DNA from: Mycolicibacter heraklionensis | GTDB lineage: Bacteria; Actinomycetota; Actinomycetes; Mycobacteriales; Mycobacteriaceae | Length of the DNA: 64,000 nt | Direction of reading: 5' to 3' | NCBI RefSeq assembly: GCF_019645815.1 | Contig: NZ_CP080997.1 | Span: 3,290,880 to 3,354,879 of the forward strand | Shown here: positions 40,805-49,436 of the stretch, piece after piece | Numbering within the stretch: position 1 is the first letter of the stretch | Layout: each line of letters starts with the position of its first letter | Made by a program: the position numbers and the translations under genes | The notes under the pieces: model-generated | Databases searched by the model: none | Told to the model about the DNA's origin: nothing | What the model saw: the letters and a program-made list of their open reading frames with translations, nothing else

Positions 40805-41938
40805 ATGAGAAGTCGCGCCGCGATCCTGCGAACCTACGGTGGCCCCTGGTCGGTCGAGGAGTTCGAGCTCGATCCGCCGCGCGCCGGCGAGGTCTTGGTC
40901 CAAATGGCCGCGGCGGGCCTGTGCCATTCCGACGAACACATCCGCCAGGGTCACCTGGCCCCGCCTGCGCAGCTCGCCCCGACTGCGCCGACGATCGGCG
41001 GCCACGAGGGCTCCGGGGTGGTCGTGCAGGTCGGAGACGGTGTCACGGCACTGTCCCCCGGCGATCACGTGGTGACGTCATTCGTCGCGGTCTGCGGTCA
41101 ATGTCATTGGTGCTCTTCGGGTATGGAGTACATCTGTGACGCCGGAGCGGGAACCATGCTGCCCGGGATGCCCACCGACGGCACCTTCCGGCACCACGAC
41201 GCGGACGGCCGGGACCTGGCTCATGTCTCCAAGATTGGCGCGTTCGCCGAACACACCGTGGTCTCGGCGGCCTCGCTGGTCAAGATCGATCCGCACCTGC
41301 CCCTGCTTCCCGCCGCCCTATTGGCCTGCGCGGTGCCGACCGGGTACGGCTCGGCGGCGTATCGCGCCGGGGTGCGCGGCGGCGACACCGTCGTGGTCAT
41401 CGGGGTGGGCGGCATCGGCACAGCCGCCATCCAGGGCGCCCGCATCAACGGCGCGGTGCGGATCGTCGCGGTGGATCCCGTTGCCTTCAAGCGGGAGTCG
41501 GCGGCTACGTTCGGCGCCACGCACACCGCGGCCAGCGCCGCCGAGGCGTTCGAGATGGTCCGCGACCTGACCCGCGGGGTGATGGCCGACGCCGTGGTGG
41601 TGTCCCCCGCCGTCGTCACCGATTCCGATGTCGAGGACGCGCTGCGGCTGACCCGAAAGGCCGGGACCTGCGTGCTGACCGGGATGGCGGTGCAGGGCAC
41701 CCGGACCAGCATCGACCCCCAGGACATGATGCTGATGAACAAGACGCTGTGCGGCACCGTCTTCGGCTCCTGCAACCCGCGGACCGACATCCCGCTCTTG
41801 GCCACGCTCTACGAGGCGGGCCGCCTGCACCTCGATGAGATGATCACCAGGCGCTACTCGCTCGAGGACGTCAACCAGGCGTATCAAGACCTGGCCGCCG
41901 GCGAATTGATCAGGGGCGTCATCGACTTCGGCCGGTAG
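40805..41938 (+). CDS. NDMA-dependent (nicotinoprotein) zinc alcohol dehydrogenase
   Basis: A 377-residue medium-chain zinc alcohol dehydrogenase of the NDMA-dependent group, whose tightly bound NAD is reoxidised by an external carrier, possibly mycofactocin. Catalytic zinc ligands appear as Cys40, His67 and Glu68 (GLCHSDEH, GGHEGSG). The structural zinc Cys are 97, 100, 103 and 111. The Rossmann motif is GVGGIGTAAIQGA. It starts 10 nt after the GT4 stop, so may be read through from the MGLP genes. It is the left end of a 12-kb insertion and points toward the monooxygenase gene. Confidence 0.9.
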   Translation: MRSRAAILRTYGGPWSVEEFELDPPRAGEVLVQMAAAGLCHSDEHIRQGHLAPPAQLAPTAPTIGGHEGSGVVVQVGDGVTALSPGDHVVTSFVAVCGQCHWCSSGMEYICDAGAGTMLPGMPTDGTFRHHDADGRDLAHVSKIGAFAEHTVVSAASLVKIDPHLPLLPAALLACAVPTGYGSAAYRAGVRGGDTVVVIGVGGIGTAAIQGARINGAVRIVAVDPVAFKRESAATFGATHTAASAAEAFEMVRDLTRGVMADAVVVSPAVVTDSDVEDALRLTRKAGTCVLTGMAVQGTRTSIDPQDMMLMNKTLCGTVFGSCNPRTDIPLLATLYEAGRLHLDEMITRRYSLEDVNQAYQDLAAGELIRGVIDFGR

Positions 41939-41950
41939 CTCCGCACGCCC

Positions 41951-43726
41951 CTATCGGGTGATGGTGAACCCATCCAGCGTGCCGGCATCCCGCCAGGCAG
42001 TAAGGATGTCGGCGTACTCGGTGGGGCTGCCGAAGAAGAAGCTGTCCTGGCGCAGCCGTTCGTTCGCGTGGCCCTCGCGGTTGTAGTAGCCCGGGGTGCA
42101 CGTCTCGCGCCGGCCGGCGATAACCCCGGAACGCGCCACCACGGCGTCGACCCAGCTCTGCTCCGCGTCCGCGGTGGCCTCCAGCGCGGTCACCCCCTGC
42201 TGCAACGCCCGGGCGATCACCCAGGCGATGTGCCGCGACTGGGTGTCGATCAGGTAGGGGAAGTTCACCGTGAACCCGGATTGCGCGATGCTCTCGATGA
42301 AGCAGTTCGGGAAGCCGTGGGTGTGCAGGCCGTGGAAGGTGCGCACCCCGTCGGCCCACTTGTCGGTCAGCGTCACCCCGTCGCGCCCGATCACCTCGAA
42401 ACCGGTGCGCCGGCAGTAGTCGGTGCCCACCTCGAAGCCGGTCGCGAAAACCAGGCAGTCCAGCGGGTATTCGACGCCGTCGACCACCGCGCCGATGCGG
42501 GTGATCTGCTCGACACCGCGGCCTTTCGTGTCGACCAGCGTGACATTGTCGCGGTTGAACGCCTGCAGGTACTCGTCGTGGAAGCACGGCCGCTTGCAGT
42601 AGTAGCCGTACCACGGCTTGAGTGCCTCGGCGGTGGCCGGATCGTCCACCAGCGCGTCGATACGGCCGCGGATCTCTTCCATCTTGGCGAAGTCGGCGAG
42701 TTCGGCGGCGTTGGGGCCACCCTCATTGACGATCGGCATCTGCTTGGTCAGGCTGGTCCAGGCGTCGTCGACCAGGTCCTCGTCGGCCTGGCCGCCCGCG
42801 GTCAGGATCTGAAAGTTCTCCATCCGGCGCTGTTGCCAGCCCGGTTCCAGCTGCGCCGCCCACTGCGGGTCGGTCGGCCGGTTGCCCCGCACGTCCACCG
42901 TCGACGGTGTGCGCTGAAAGACGTACAGCTGCCCGGCCGCTTCGGCCAGTCGCGGCACGCACTGGATCGCGGTGGCACCGGTTCCGATGATCCCGACCCG
43001 CTTGTCGGCCAGCCGCTCCAGATCCACGCCGGTGTAGTCGTAGTCCCAGCGGCTGGTATGGAAGGTTCGGCCGGCGAACTCGTCGATGCCGGGGATTCCG
43101 GGCAGCTTCGGCTTCTGCAGATAGCCATTGGCCATCGACACGAATCGGGCCCGGAATGCGTCGCCGCGATTGGTCGTGATCACCCAGCGCGATACCGCCT
43201 GGTCCCAACGTATTTCGGTGACCTCGGTCTGCAGGCAGGCGTCGGAGTACAAGTCGTAGTGGCGGGCAATGCGCTGGCAGTGCGCGAAGATCTCCGGGCC
43301 CTTGGCGTATTTCTCGGTCGGCACGTAGCCGAGCTCCTCCAGCAGGGGCATGTAGACGTAGGACTCCACGTCGCATGCGATGCCCGGATACCGATTCCAG
43401 TACCAGGTGCCCCCGACGTCGGCCGCCTTGTCGATCAACCGAATGCATCCCACGCCGAGCTCCCGCAGCCGGGCACCGGTCAGCAGCCCCCCGAAACCGG
43501 CTCCCACGATCGCGACGTCGACCTCATCGGACAGCGGTTCCCGGCTGAAACCCGGGTCGGCCCAGGGGTCTTCGGCGAACCGGGCGAAGCGGCCCGCCAC
43601 CTCGACATACTGGTCGATCCCGTCGTTTCGCAGGCGCCGCTGGCGTTCCCGGGCGTACTTGTCGCGCAGGGCATTCGGATCGAAGTCCTGGCCCCCAGCA
43701 GTCTCCGGATCCTGGACATCGGTCAC
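41951..43726 (-). CDS. Baeyer-Villiger-type flavin monooxygenase
   Basis: A 591-residue class B flavin monooxygenase that would insert oxygen next to a ketone to give an ester or lactone, using FAD and NADPH. The FAD motif is VGAGFGG (residues 74-80) and the NADPH motif VGIIGTGATAIQ (about 244-255). The Baeyer-Villiger fingerprint is FAGRTFHTSRWD (217-228) with Phe217, Gly219, His223 and Trp227. Substrate is unknown; the long N-terminus resembles cyclic or steroid ketone enzymes. A near-palindrome (43779-43800) lies just upstream and the TetR gene before that. It converges with the dehydrogenase gene. Confidence 0.92.
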   Translation of the reverse strand: MTDVQDPETAGGQDFDPNALRDKYARERQRRLRNDGIDQYVEVAGRFARFAEDPWADPGFSREPLSDEVDVAIVGAGFGGLLTGARLRELGVGCIRLIDKAADVGGTWYWNRYPGIACDVESYVYMPLLEELGYVPTEKYAKGPEIFAHCQRIARHYDLYSDACLQTEVTEIRWDQAVSRWVITTNRGDAFRARFVSMANGYLQKPKLPGIPGIDEFAGRTFHTSRWDYDYTGVDLERLADKRVGIIGTGATAIQCVPRLAEAAGQLYVFQRTPSTVDVRGNRPTDPQWAAQLEPGWQQRRMENFQILTAGGQADEDLVDDAWTSLTKQMPIVNEGGPNAAELADFAKMEEIRGRIDALVDDPATAEALKPWYGYYCKRPCFHDEYLQAFNRDNVTLVDTKGRGVEQITRIGAVVDGVEYPLDCLVFATGFEVGTDYCRRTGFEVIGRDGVTLTDKWADGVRTFHGLHTHGFPNCFIESIAQSGFTVNFPYLIDTQSRHIAWVIARALQQGVTALEATADAEQSWVDAVVARSGVIAGRRETCTPGYYNREGHANERLRQDSFFFGSPTEYADILTAWRDAGTLDGFTITR

Positions 43727-43778
43727 TATCAGGCACCTCCGGAACGCCGCACAGCCAGCCCAGCAACCGGCTCAGCAT

Positions 43779-43800
43779 ATAATCAATCAATTGATCATAT
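43779..43800. promoter_or_regulatory. Candidate TetR operator before the monooxygenase gene
   Basis: Core ATCAATCAATTGAT (43782-43795) with flanks ATA and CATAT. A 10-bp perfect palindrome ATCAATTGAT occupies 43786-43795. Twenty of the 22 bases are identical to those at 49374-49395. It lies between the TetR stop and the monooxygenase start. Confidence 0.65.
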
Positions 43801-44408
43801 CAACGGGCGGCGAACAGAGTGCCCCTGATCAGCCGCTTCGCGGCGGCCAGCGCCGCGTGATAGGTCTCCGGCGAACCGGTCGCCGCCAGCTCCGTCAAGC
43901 CATAGACCAGGGCGTAGGTCACCTCGACCGCCGACCGCGTTGCGGGAGCGTCACGGCTGCGGTCCTCAGCAACGATGCCGGTGATGATGTCGCGCAGTTC
44001 CTGCAGCCCGACGTTCCCGGCCTCCCCCGGGTAGACGGTCACGGCGTTCTGGGCGCGAATCGCCCACTCGAACGTGGCGAGATCGGGATGCTCGCGCATG
44101 AGGTCGCCGGACTCGTCCAGCACGGCCTCGATCCGGTCGACGACCGTGCCGGGCCGCTCGGCGGCGCGCCGCAGCCGCGGCAGCGCGATCTCGGCCCGGG
44201 CGGCGATCGCGGCTGCCACCAGGTCAGCCTTGTTGGGAAAGTAGTTATAGAGATTGGCGCTGGTGACGCCCGCGGTGCGCGCGATCTGACGGATGGTGGT
44301 CCGCGAATAGCCCAATTCGGCCACGCATCGGATGGTGGCGGCAATGATCCGCTGGCGGGTTTCCTCGCCGACGGCGCCGACCGGGCGACCGAGCTGCGGT
44401 GTCGTCAT
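43800..44408 (-). CDS. TetR-family regulator upstream of the monooxygenase
   Basis: A 202-residue TetR-type regulator: helix-turn-helix QIARTAGVTSANLYNYFPNK near the start and a C-terminal ligand domain ending AKRLIRGTLFAAR. It is closely related to the divergent TetR gene (44468-45040), sharing RIIAATIRCVAELG versus RIIDAAMRCVAESG and LIRG-LF at the end. It lies upstream of the monooxygenase on the same strand, with the candidate operator in between, and is the most likely ligand-sensing regulator of that gene. Confidence 0.88.
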   Translation of the reverse strand: MTTPQLGRPVGAVGEETRQRIIAATIRCVAELGYSRTTIRQIARTAGVTSANLYNYFPNKADLVAAAIAARAEIALPRLRRAAERPGTVVDRIEAVLDESGDLMREHPDLATFEWAIRAQNAVTVYPGEAGNVGLQELRDIITGIVAEDRSRDAPATRSAVEVTYALVYGLTELAATGSPETYHAALAAAKRLIRGTLFAAR

Positions 44409-44467
44409 GGCATCAATCTTCGCAGTGGTTGACCCACCGAATCGAGGACCGACATAATCCGGTAATC

Positions 44468-45040
44468 ATGGTCGTCAGTTCGTCGCCGCGAGGGCGGCCT
44501 GCTGGAATCAACAGCAACGAGACTCGGCGGCGGATCATCGACGCGGCCATGCGGTGTGTGGCCGAGTCCGGTTGCGCCGGCGCCGGCATCCGCGAGATCG
44601 CCGCCGCCGCTGAGATCACCAGCGGCAGCCTCTACCACCACTTCCCGAGCAAGGCCGAGTTGCTACAGGCGACCGTGGCGGCGGCCCGCGAGGCCGCGCT
44701 GCCGCGGTTGCGCATCGCCGCACGACGCCACAGCGACGTCGTGGCCCAGCTCGCTGCGGTGCTCGAGGAAGCCGACCGGATGGCGCAGGAAAATCCACAG
44801 CTGGCCGCGTTCGATCGGGCGATGGGGACGGTGCCGCCGTTACGCGATGTCATCGGGGAGATCGTCAGCGATGCGCAGCGCGGCGGAGCGCTGGCGGCCG
44901 GCGTCGAGCCCGACGGTGCCGCGGACGCTGTCTACGCCCTGGCTCGAGGATTGGCCGAGCAGGCGGATCGCCTGCCACCGGCGGCTTACCGCGACGCACT
45001 GCGCGGCGCCGAAGATCTCATCCGGGGCGCGCTGTTCTAG
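44468..45040 (+). CDS. TetR-family regulator, paralogue of its neighbour
   Basis: A 190-residue TetR regulator, MVVSSSPRGRPAGINSNETR at the start, helix-turn-helix EIAAAAEITSGSLYHHFPSK, and a C-terminal region ending EDLIRGALF. It is divergent from and similar to the TetR gene at 43800-44408, so the pair probably arose by inverted duplication. The 59-nt gap has GACATAATC followed by TAATCAT, a partial match to the ATAATC...ATCAT ends of the two operators. Target unknown. Confidence 0.86.
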   Translation: MVVSSSPRGRPAGINSNETRRRIIDAAMRCVAESGCAGAGIREIAAAAEITSGSLYHHFPSKAELLQATVAAAREAALPRLRIAARRHSDVVAQLAAVLEEADRMAQENPQLAAFDRAMGTVPPLRDVIGEIVSDAQRGGALAAGVEPDGAADAVYALARGLAEQADRLPPAAYRDALRGAEDLIRGALF

Positions 45041-45051
45041 GCGCCCGCGTT

Positions 45052-45375
45052 CTAAGCGCTTGCCGCGGCGGCTATTCCGATGTCGATCCATTCGGCGAGC
45101 TGACTTCGAGAGTCCACGTGCTCGCCATCGACATGGACCCAGCCGCGCATGGTCCGCCCACCCATCTCCATGGGTTGGGCGGCGGTGGTCCTCACAAGCT
45201 CTTCGGCGCGTGCCGCTCCGACGCGGACCAGCAATCCGCCGGCGATGGCGGCGACGGCGATCTTGCCGGCGACCATGAAGGCCAGTCCGCCGAACATCGC
45301 CTTTTCCAGCACCGGTGGACCATCGGCGGCGAATAGCTCCCGCACACGGGCGGCCAGCTGCGCGTCGTAAGCCAC
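45052..45375 (-). CDS. TfoX N-terminal-domain protein
   Basis: A 107-residue protein of the TfoX_N family: VAYDAQLAARVRELFAADGP, then EKAMFGGLAFMVAGKIAVAA and GGRTMRGWVHVDGEHV. Many such single-domain proteins have no known role; it lacks the C-terminal domain of the competence regulator. I chose GTG 45375, which overlaps the dehalogenase stop by one base. It is the second gene of the dehalogenase operon. Confidence 0.82.
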   Translation of the reverse strand: MAYDAQLAARVRELFAADGPPVLEKAMFGGLAFMVAGKIAVAAIAGGLLVRVGAARAEELVRTTAAQPMEMGGRTMRGWVHVDGEHVDSRSQLAEWIDIGIAAAASA

Positions 45376-46247
45376 TATGACCCCGGGTGCCAGTCGCGGA
45401 TCGCTGCCGCGAACTGTTCGGGCGCATCGGAGGGGACGAAGTGGCCGGCGCCTTTGACGATGACGGTCCGGTGGTTGGTCAGCGTCTGTTCCCACTGCCG
45501 CAATTCCCTGTCACCGAAGGCGAAGTCGCCGTCACCCCAGATGATCAGCGCTGGGAGCGCGGCGATGGCGGGCAGCCCGGCTTCGACGTCGGCGAGAAAG
45601 GCACGGCTGGCGGTGATCTCACGGGGAAAGACCGCCGCCGCCTCCCGCCGCGCGGGGCTGTCGAGGGCCTTTTGGTAGTGGGCCATCTCCGCACCGGTGG
45701 GCTTGGTGAGCCGGTGCCCGACGGGGATCATCACCTTGACGAAGAGATTGAACTGCCGGATCAGCAGGCGTCCGATTCCGCCGCCCATCACATGCGACAT
45801 GATCTGTACGACCGGGGCACCGACCGGCCACGCCCAGGTGTTGGACAGCACCAATCGGTCAAAGACCTCGGGGCGTTGTTGCATGGTGGCCAACCCGATC
45901 GGGCCACCCCAGTCGTGCACCACCAAGGTGACCCCGCTCAGCGCAAGGGCGTCGACGAACGCGCCGATCACCGCGGAGTGTTCAGTGGGCAGGTACCAGT
46001 AGCCCGGCGCCGCCGACGACAGCCCGAATCCGGGGTAGTCCACGGCGATGCAACGAAATTCCGGCCGCAACGCCTCGATGACCTTGCGATAGTCGAACGA
46101 CCAGGTCGGGTTGCCGTGCAGGAACAGCAGCACCGGCCCTGATCCCTCATCCACGTAGTGGACGCGGTTCCCGTCGATGTCGATGAACCGGCTCTCGAAC
46201 GGGAACAACGTGTCCTCGACCCAGGCGGGCCGTTCCGCGACTGTCAT
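45375..46247 (-). CDS. Haloalkane dehalogenase-like alpha/beta hydrolase
   Basis: A 290-residue alpha/beta hydrolase. HGNPTW (44-49) gives the oxyanion and halide-binding Asn46; the nucleophile is Asp112 in VVHDWGGPIG, followed by Trp113; the His is in GAGHFVPSDAPEQ. A nucleophilic Asp followed by Trp is typical of haloalkane dehalogenases, which make an alcohol and halide from an alkyl halide. The catalytic acid and subgroup are not clear. I chose ATG 46247 (GGAGG 5 nt upstream). Divergent from the HxlR gene, whose operator-like dyads lie between. Confidence 0.85.
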   Translation of the reverse strand: MTVAERPAWVEDTLFPFESRFIDIDGNRVHYVDEGSGPVLLFLHGNPTWSFDYRKVIEALRPEFRCIAVDYPGFGLSSAAPGYWYLPTEHSAVIGAFVDALALSGVTLVVHDWGGPIGLATMQQRPEVFDRLVLSNTWAWPVGAPVVQIMSHVMGGGIGRLLIRQFNLFVKVMIPVGHRLTKPTGAEMAHYQKALDSPARREAAAVFPREITASRAFLADVEAGLPAIAALPALIIWGDGDFAFGDRELRQWEQTLTNHRTVIVKGAGHFVPSDAPEQFAAAIRDWHPGS

Positions 46248-46263
46248 GTCCACCTCCCTGGCT

Positions 46264-46301
46264 CACTTGATATAGTCAAGTGCACTTTAAATTAGCAAGT
46301 G
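46264..46301. promoter_or_regulatory. Two tandem dyads between dehalogenase and HxlR genes
   Basis: The first dyad is CACTTGA/TCAAGTG with a 5-nt spacer (46264-46282); the second is CACTT/AAGTG with a 9-nt spacer (46283-46301), directly adjacent. Both share the CACTT...AAGTG ends. The pair fills the 55-nt divergent gap and is a likely HxlR operator controlling both genes. Confidence 0.68.
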
Positions 46302-46302
46302 G

Positions 46303-46965
46303 ATGGTGATGAGTCGAGACTACGGTCAGTACTGCGGACTTGCCCGGGCCCTGGATGTGGTGGGTGACCGGTGGAACCTGTTGATCGTCCGCCAACTCCT
46401 GATGGGTCCGGCCCGCTACCGCGAGTTGCGCGACGGGTTGTCCGGGATCGCGACGAACCTGCTGGCCGACCGGCTCCGCGATCTCGAAACCGCGGGCGTG
46501 GTCGAGCGGCGATTGTCCGACGAGGGCGGCGTGGTCACCTATGCCCTCACCGAATGGGGTGCGCAACTGCGCGAGCCCATCCATGCGCTGGTCCGCTGGT
46601 CGACACCGCTGATGATCCGCGGGCCGCAGGGCGACGAATTCCGCGCCGAGTGGTTGCTGCTGGCGCTTCCAGCCCTGTTCGCCGGTCGCATGCCCGCCGA
46701 TCGGTCGATGGCGGTCGGCGTCGCCGTGGACGGCGGAATGGTGCAGCTGCAGGCCACCGAGTCCGGCATCGAGGTCAGCATGCCCGACGGGCGTGAACTC
46801 GACGCCGTGCTCAAAGCCGAGGCACCGCTTGTTCTCGGGCTCGCGGCGGGGGTGCTGTCGCTGGACGACATCGCCGCGCTGGTCGAGATCGACGGTGACG
46901 AATCCGCCGTGCGCACCTTTTTCGCCGCTACAGCGATGCCAGGAACCTCACCCGCTGCGCGATAA
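46303..46965 (+). CDS. HxlR-family transcriptional regulator
   Basis: A 220-residue protein with an N-terminal HxlR winged helix: YGQYCGLARALDVVGDRWNL, RYRELRDGLSGIATNLLADR and a wing near GGVVTYALTEWG. The HxlR Cys is in QYCGLARALD and could sense redox or an electrophile. The C-terminal half is an SCP2-like domain (MAVGVAVDGGMVQLQATESG), which might bind a lipid or hydrophobic ligand. It probably represses the divergent dehalogenase/TfoX operon. Its 3' end overlaps the convergent esterase gene by 38 nt. ATG 46309 is an alternative start. Confidence 0.86.
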   Translation: MVMSRDYGQYCGLARALDVVGDRWNLLIVRQLLMGPARYRELRDGLSGIATNLLADRLRDLETAGVVERRLSDEGGVVTYALTEWGAQLREPIHALVRWSTPLMIRGPQGDEFRAEWLLLALPALFAGRMPADRSMAVGVAVDGGMVQLQATESGIEVSMPDGRELDAVLKAEAPLVLGLAAGVLSLDDIAALVEIDGDESAVRTFFAATAMPGTSPAAR

Positions 46966-47875
46966 CCCGTTGCGACACATCGGCATCGGGAACCAGCAGG
47001 TCGAACGCGTGCGGGCAGCCCGGGTACACGTGCAGCTCGACGGGCACCCCAGCGGCGATCAGCCGGTGGGCAAAGGCGACGTCCTCTTCGGCGAAGATGT
47101 CCAGCCCGCCGACGTCGAGGTAGGTCGGCGGCAGGCCGGTCAGGTCGTCGGCGCGGGCGGGCGCGGCATAGCCGTCGGCGGCACCCTCGCCCAGCAGCGC
47201 TGCCCAGCCGGTGGCGTTGTCGTCGTAGCTCCAGGTGAGCAACGTGGCACCCGCGGCGCCTTCCTCGCGGTTCCGGTCATCGAGCATGGGGTAGATCAAC
47301 AGCTGGGCCGCGATCGCCGGCCCGCCCCGGTCGCGGGCCAGCAAGCCGACCCCGGCTGCCAGTCCCCCGCCGGCGCTGTCGCCCATCACGGCCAGCCGGG
47401 ACGCATCGACGCCCAGTTCGGCGGCATGATCGCCCAGCCAGCACAATGCCGCGTAGCAGTCTTCCAGCGGAGTCGGGTGCGGGAATTCCGGTGCGACCCG
47501 GTAGTCCGCCACCAGCATCGGCACCCCGGAGGCGGCGACGTAGCCGCGCACCGCCGCGTCGTAGAGCGGACCCAGGTGCCCCCAGTCCAGGATCATTCCG
47601 CCGCCGTGCAGATACAGCGCGGCGCTGCCGGGCTGATCCGCGCCGGCTCGCCGGTACCAGCGCAACCCGAGCGTGCCACCGTCGTAGGTCAGCGAGAACT
47701 CTTGCGTCTCAACGCCGGTGACGGGTGGTCGCAACGCCAGCACCTGTCGGAACATGTGGCCCGCGTTGCTCCGGCGGGTGGCAACGTCACCGACCGCCGG
47801 CGGGGGCGCGGCCTCGGCACCGTCGCGCATCGCCAGCAACGCCGCCAGCACCTGCGGGTCGGGTGGGCCGGCCAT
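46928..47875 (-). CDS. HSL-family alpha/beta hydrolase (esterase)
   Basis: A 315-residue hormone-sensitive-lipase-type esterase. The oxyanion motif HGGG is at 90-93, the nucleophile Ser167 is in GDSAGG, the Asp is in GGLDIFAEED and the His in YPGCPHAFD. It would cut small esters, such as those made by the monooxygenase nearby. The ATG overlaps the aldehyde dehydrogenase stop by one base, so both are on one transcript. The 3' end runs into the convergent HxlR gene by 38 nt. Confidence 0.88.
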   Translation of the reverse strand: MAGPPDPQVLAALLAMRDGAEAAPPPAVGDVATRRSNAGHMFRQVLALRPPVTGVETQEFSLTYDGGTLGLRWYRRAGADQPGSAALYLHGGGMILDWGHLGPLYDAAVRGYVAASGVPMLVADYRVAPEFPHPTPLEDCYAALCWLGDHAAELGVDASRLAVMGDSAGGGLAAGVGLLARDRGGPAIAAQLLIYPMLDDRNREEGAAGATLLTWSYDDNATGWAALLGEGAADGYAAPARADDLTGLPPTYLDVGGLDIFAEEDVAFAHRLIAAGVPVELHVYPGCPHAFDLLVPDADVSQRVIAQRVRFLASL

Positions 47876-49344
47876 CAGCGCTCCGTCCCGGTGACCGCGG
47901 TGGCCACCACCTTGGTCTCCAGATATTCCTCGAAGCCCGCCAGGCCCATCTCCCGGCCGACCCCGGACTGCTTGTAGCCCCCGAACGGTACGTCGGCCGA
48001 GTACCACATGCCGCCGTTGACGTTGACGGTCCCGGCACGCAGTCGCGACGCCATTCGGGCGGCGCGCTCGTCACTACCGAACACGGTGGCGGACAGCCCA
48101 TACGGCGAGTCGTTGGCGATCCGCAGCGCGTCGGCGTCACCGTCGTGGGCCAGCACGACCAGCACCGGTCCGAAGATCTCCTCGCGGGCCACCCGAGCAT
48201 CGTTGGTCAGCCCGGCGATCGCCGTCGGCTCGATGAAGAAGCCCCGGTCCAGGCCCGCTGGTCGGCCACCGCCGCAGTGGAATGTTCCGCCTTCGGCGAT
48301 CGCCAAATCGAGATAGGACTGCACCCGATCGCGTTGCTTGGCCGAGATCAGCGGTCCGCACAGTGTTTTCGGGTCGTTGGGGTCACCCACCGCGATCTGC
48401 GACATCGCGGCAGCCACCGCGTCGAGTGCCTCGCGGTAGCGTTCCCGCGGAACCAGTAGGCGGGTGGTCAGTGCGCAGCCCTGCCCGGCGTGCATCGACA
48501 CCGTCGCCGCGGCGGCCGTGCAGGCGGCGGGCAGGTCGGCGTCGTCGAGGACCACGAATGCCGACTTGCCGCCCAGTTCCAGGAAGACCTTCTTGATGGT
48601 CTGTGCGGCAGCGGTCATCACCGAGCGCCCGGTTGCCGTCGAGCCGGTGAAGGAGACCACATCGACCCGGACATCCTCGGCGAGCCGGGCTCCGATGCGG
48701 TGGTCGGACGCGGTGACGATGTTGACCACCCCCGGCGGAAAGTCGGTCTTCTCGGCGATGATCCGGCCAACTTCGGCTGCGCACCAAGGGGTGTCGGGCG
48801 CCGGTTTGAGGACGACGGTGTTGCCCGCCGCCAGCGCCGGCCCGATCTTGGCGAAGGTGACCTGGTGCGGGAAGTTCCACGGGGTGATCGCTCCGACCAC
48901 GCCGAACGGCTCCCGCACCAGGGTGCGGGCGGTGGTGATCCCCATCGGAGCCGCCACCCCCAGGTCCGCCTGCCACGGATAGCTCTCCGCGGTGGCGGCC
49001 GGGAAACCCAGGTCGTCCACCGGGGTCTGCAGCTGGCCGCGGTAGGTCAGCGAACGCGGCGCGCCGACCTCGGCGATCGTGATCTCCCGCAGCGTCTCGA
49101 TCTCGTCGTTGAGCACATCGCGTAGTTGCCGCAGGCAGTGCACGCGCAACGCGGTGTCACGGCCCCAGTCCGAGGAATCGAACGCGGTGCGGGCGGCGTC
49201 GATGGCGCGATCGAGGTCGGCGGCGTCGCCGTCGGCGGCCGCACCGAGGGGTTCTTCGGTGGCTGGGTTGATGGTGGGAAAGGCGCCCCCACCACCAGCG
49301 ACCAGCGCGCCGTCGATCAGCAGCGGGGTCAGCGGACCGGTCAC
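47875..49344 (-). CDS. NAD(P)-dependent aldehyde dehydrogenase
   Basis: A 489-residue aldehyde dehydrogenase that oxidises an aldehyde to the acid. Catalytic Asn157 (TPWNFPH), Glu256 (LELGGK) and nucleophile Cys290 (GQGCALTTR) are all present. Substrate unknown. It leads a two-gene operon with the esterase and is divergent from a luciferase-like gene; the shared 92-nt region contains a perfect 14-bp palindrome. GTG 49344 is the start. Confidence 0.93.
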   Translation of the reverse strand: MTGPLTPLLIDGALVAGGGGAFPTINPATEEPLGAAADGDAADLDRAIDAARTAFDSSDWGRDTALRVHCLRQLRDVLNDEIETLREITIAEVGAPRSLTYRGQLQTPVDDLGFPAATAESYPWQADLGVAAPMGITTARTLVREPFGVVGAITPWNFPHQVTFAKIGPALAAGNTVVLKPAPDTPWCAAEVGRIIAEKTDFPPGVVNIVTASDHRIGARLAEDVRVDVVSFTGSTATGRSVMTAAAQTIKKVFLELGGKSAFVVLDDADLPAACTAAAATVSMHAGQGCALTTRLLVPRERYREALDAVAAAMSQIAVGDPNDPKTLCGPLISAKQRDRVQSYLDLAIAEGGTFHCGGGRPAGLDRGFFIEPTAIAGLTNDARVAREEIFGPVLVVLAHDGDADALRIANDSPYGLSATVFGSDERAARMASRLRAGTVNVNGGMWYSADVPFGGYKQSGVGREMGLAGFEEYLETKVVATAVTGTER

Positions 49345-49373
49345 AGTGCCTAGGCTAACGGCGGGACGCCGAC

Positions 49374-49395
49374 ATAATCAATCGATTGATCATTT
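49374..49395. promoter_or_regulatory. Candidate TetR operator between aldehyde dehydrogenase and luciferase-like genes
   Basis: Perfect 14-bp palindrome ATCAATCGATTGAT (49377-49390) with flanks ATA and CATTT. It differs from the element at 43779-43800 at only two of 22 positions. Position between divergent genes allows control of both. Confidence 0.7.
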
Positions 49396-49436
49396 CGTAC
49401 GCTACGGTGACGCCCAGGAGGTGACCGGTCAATCCC

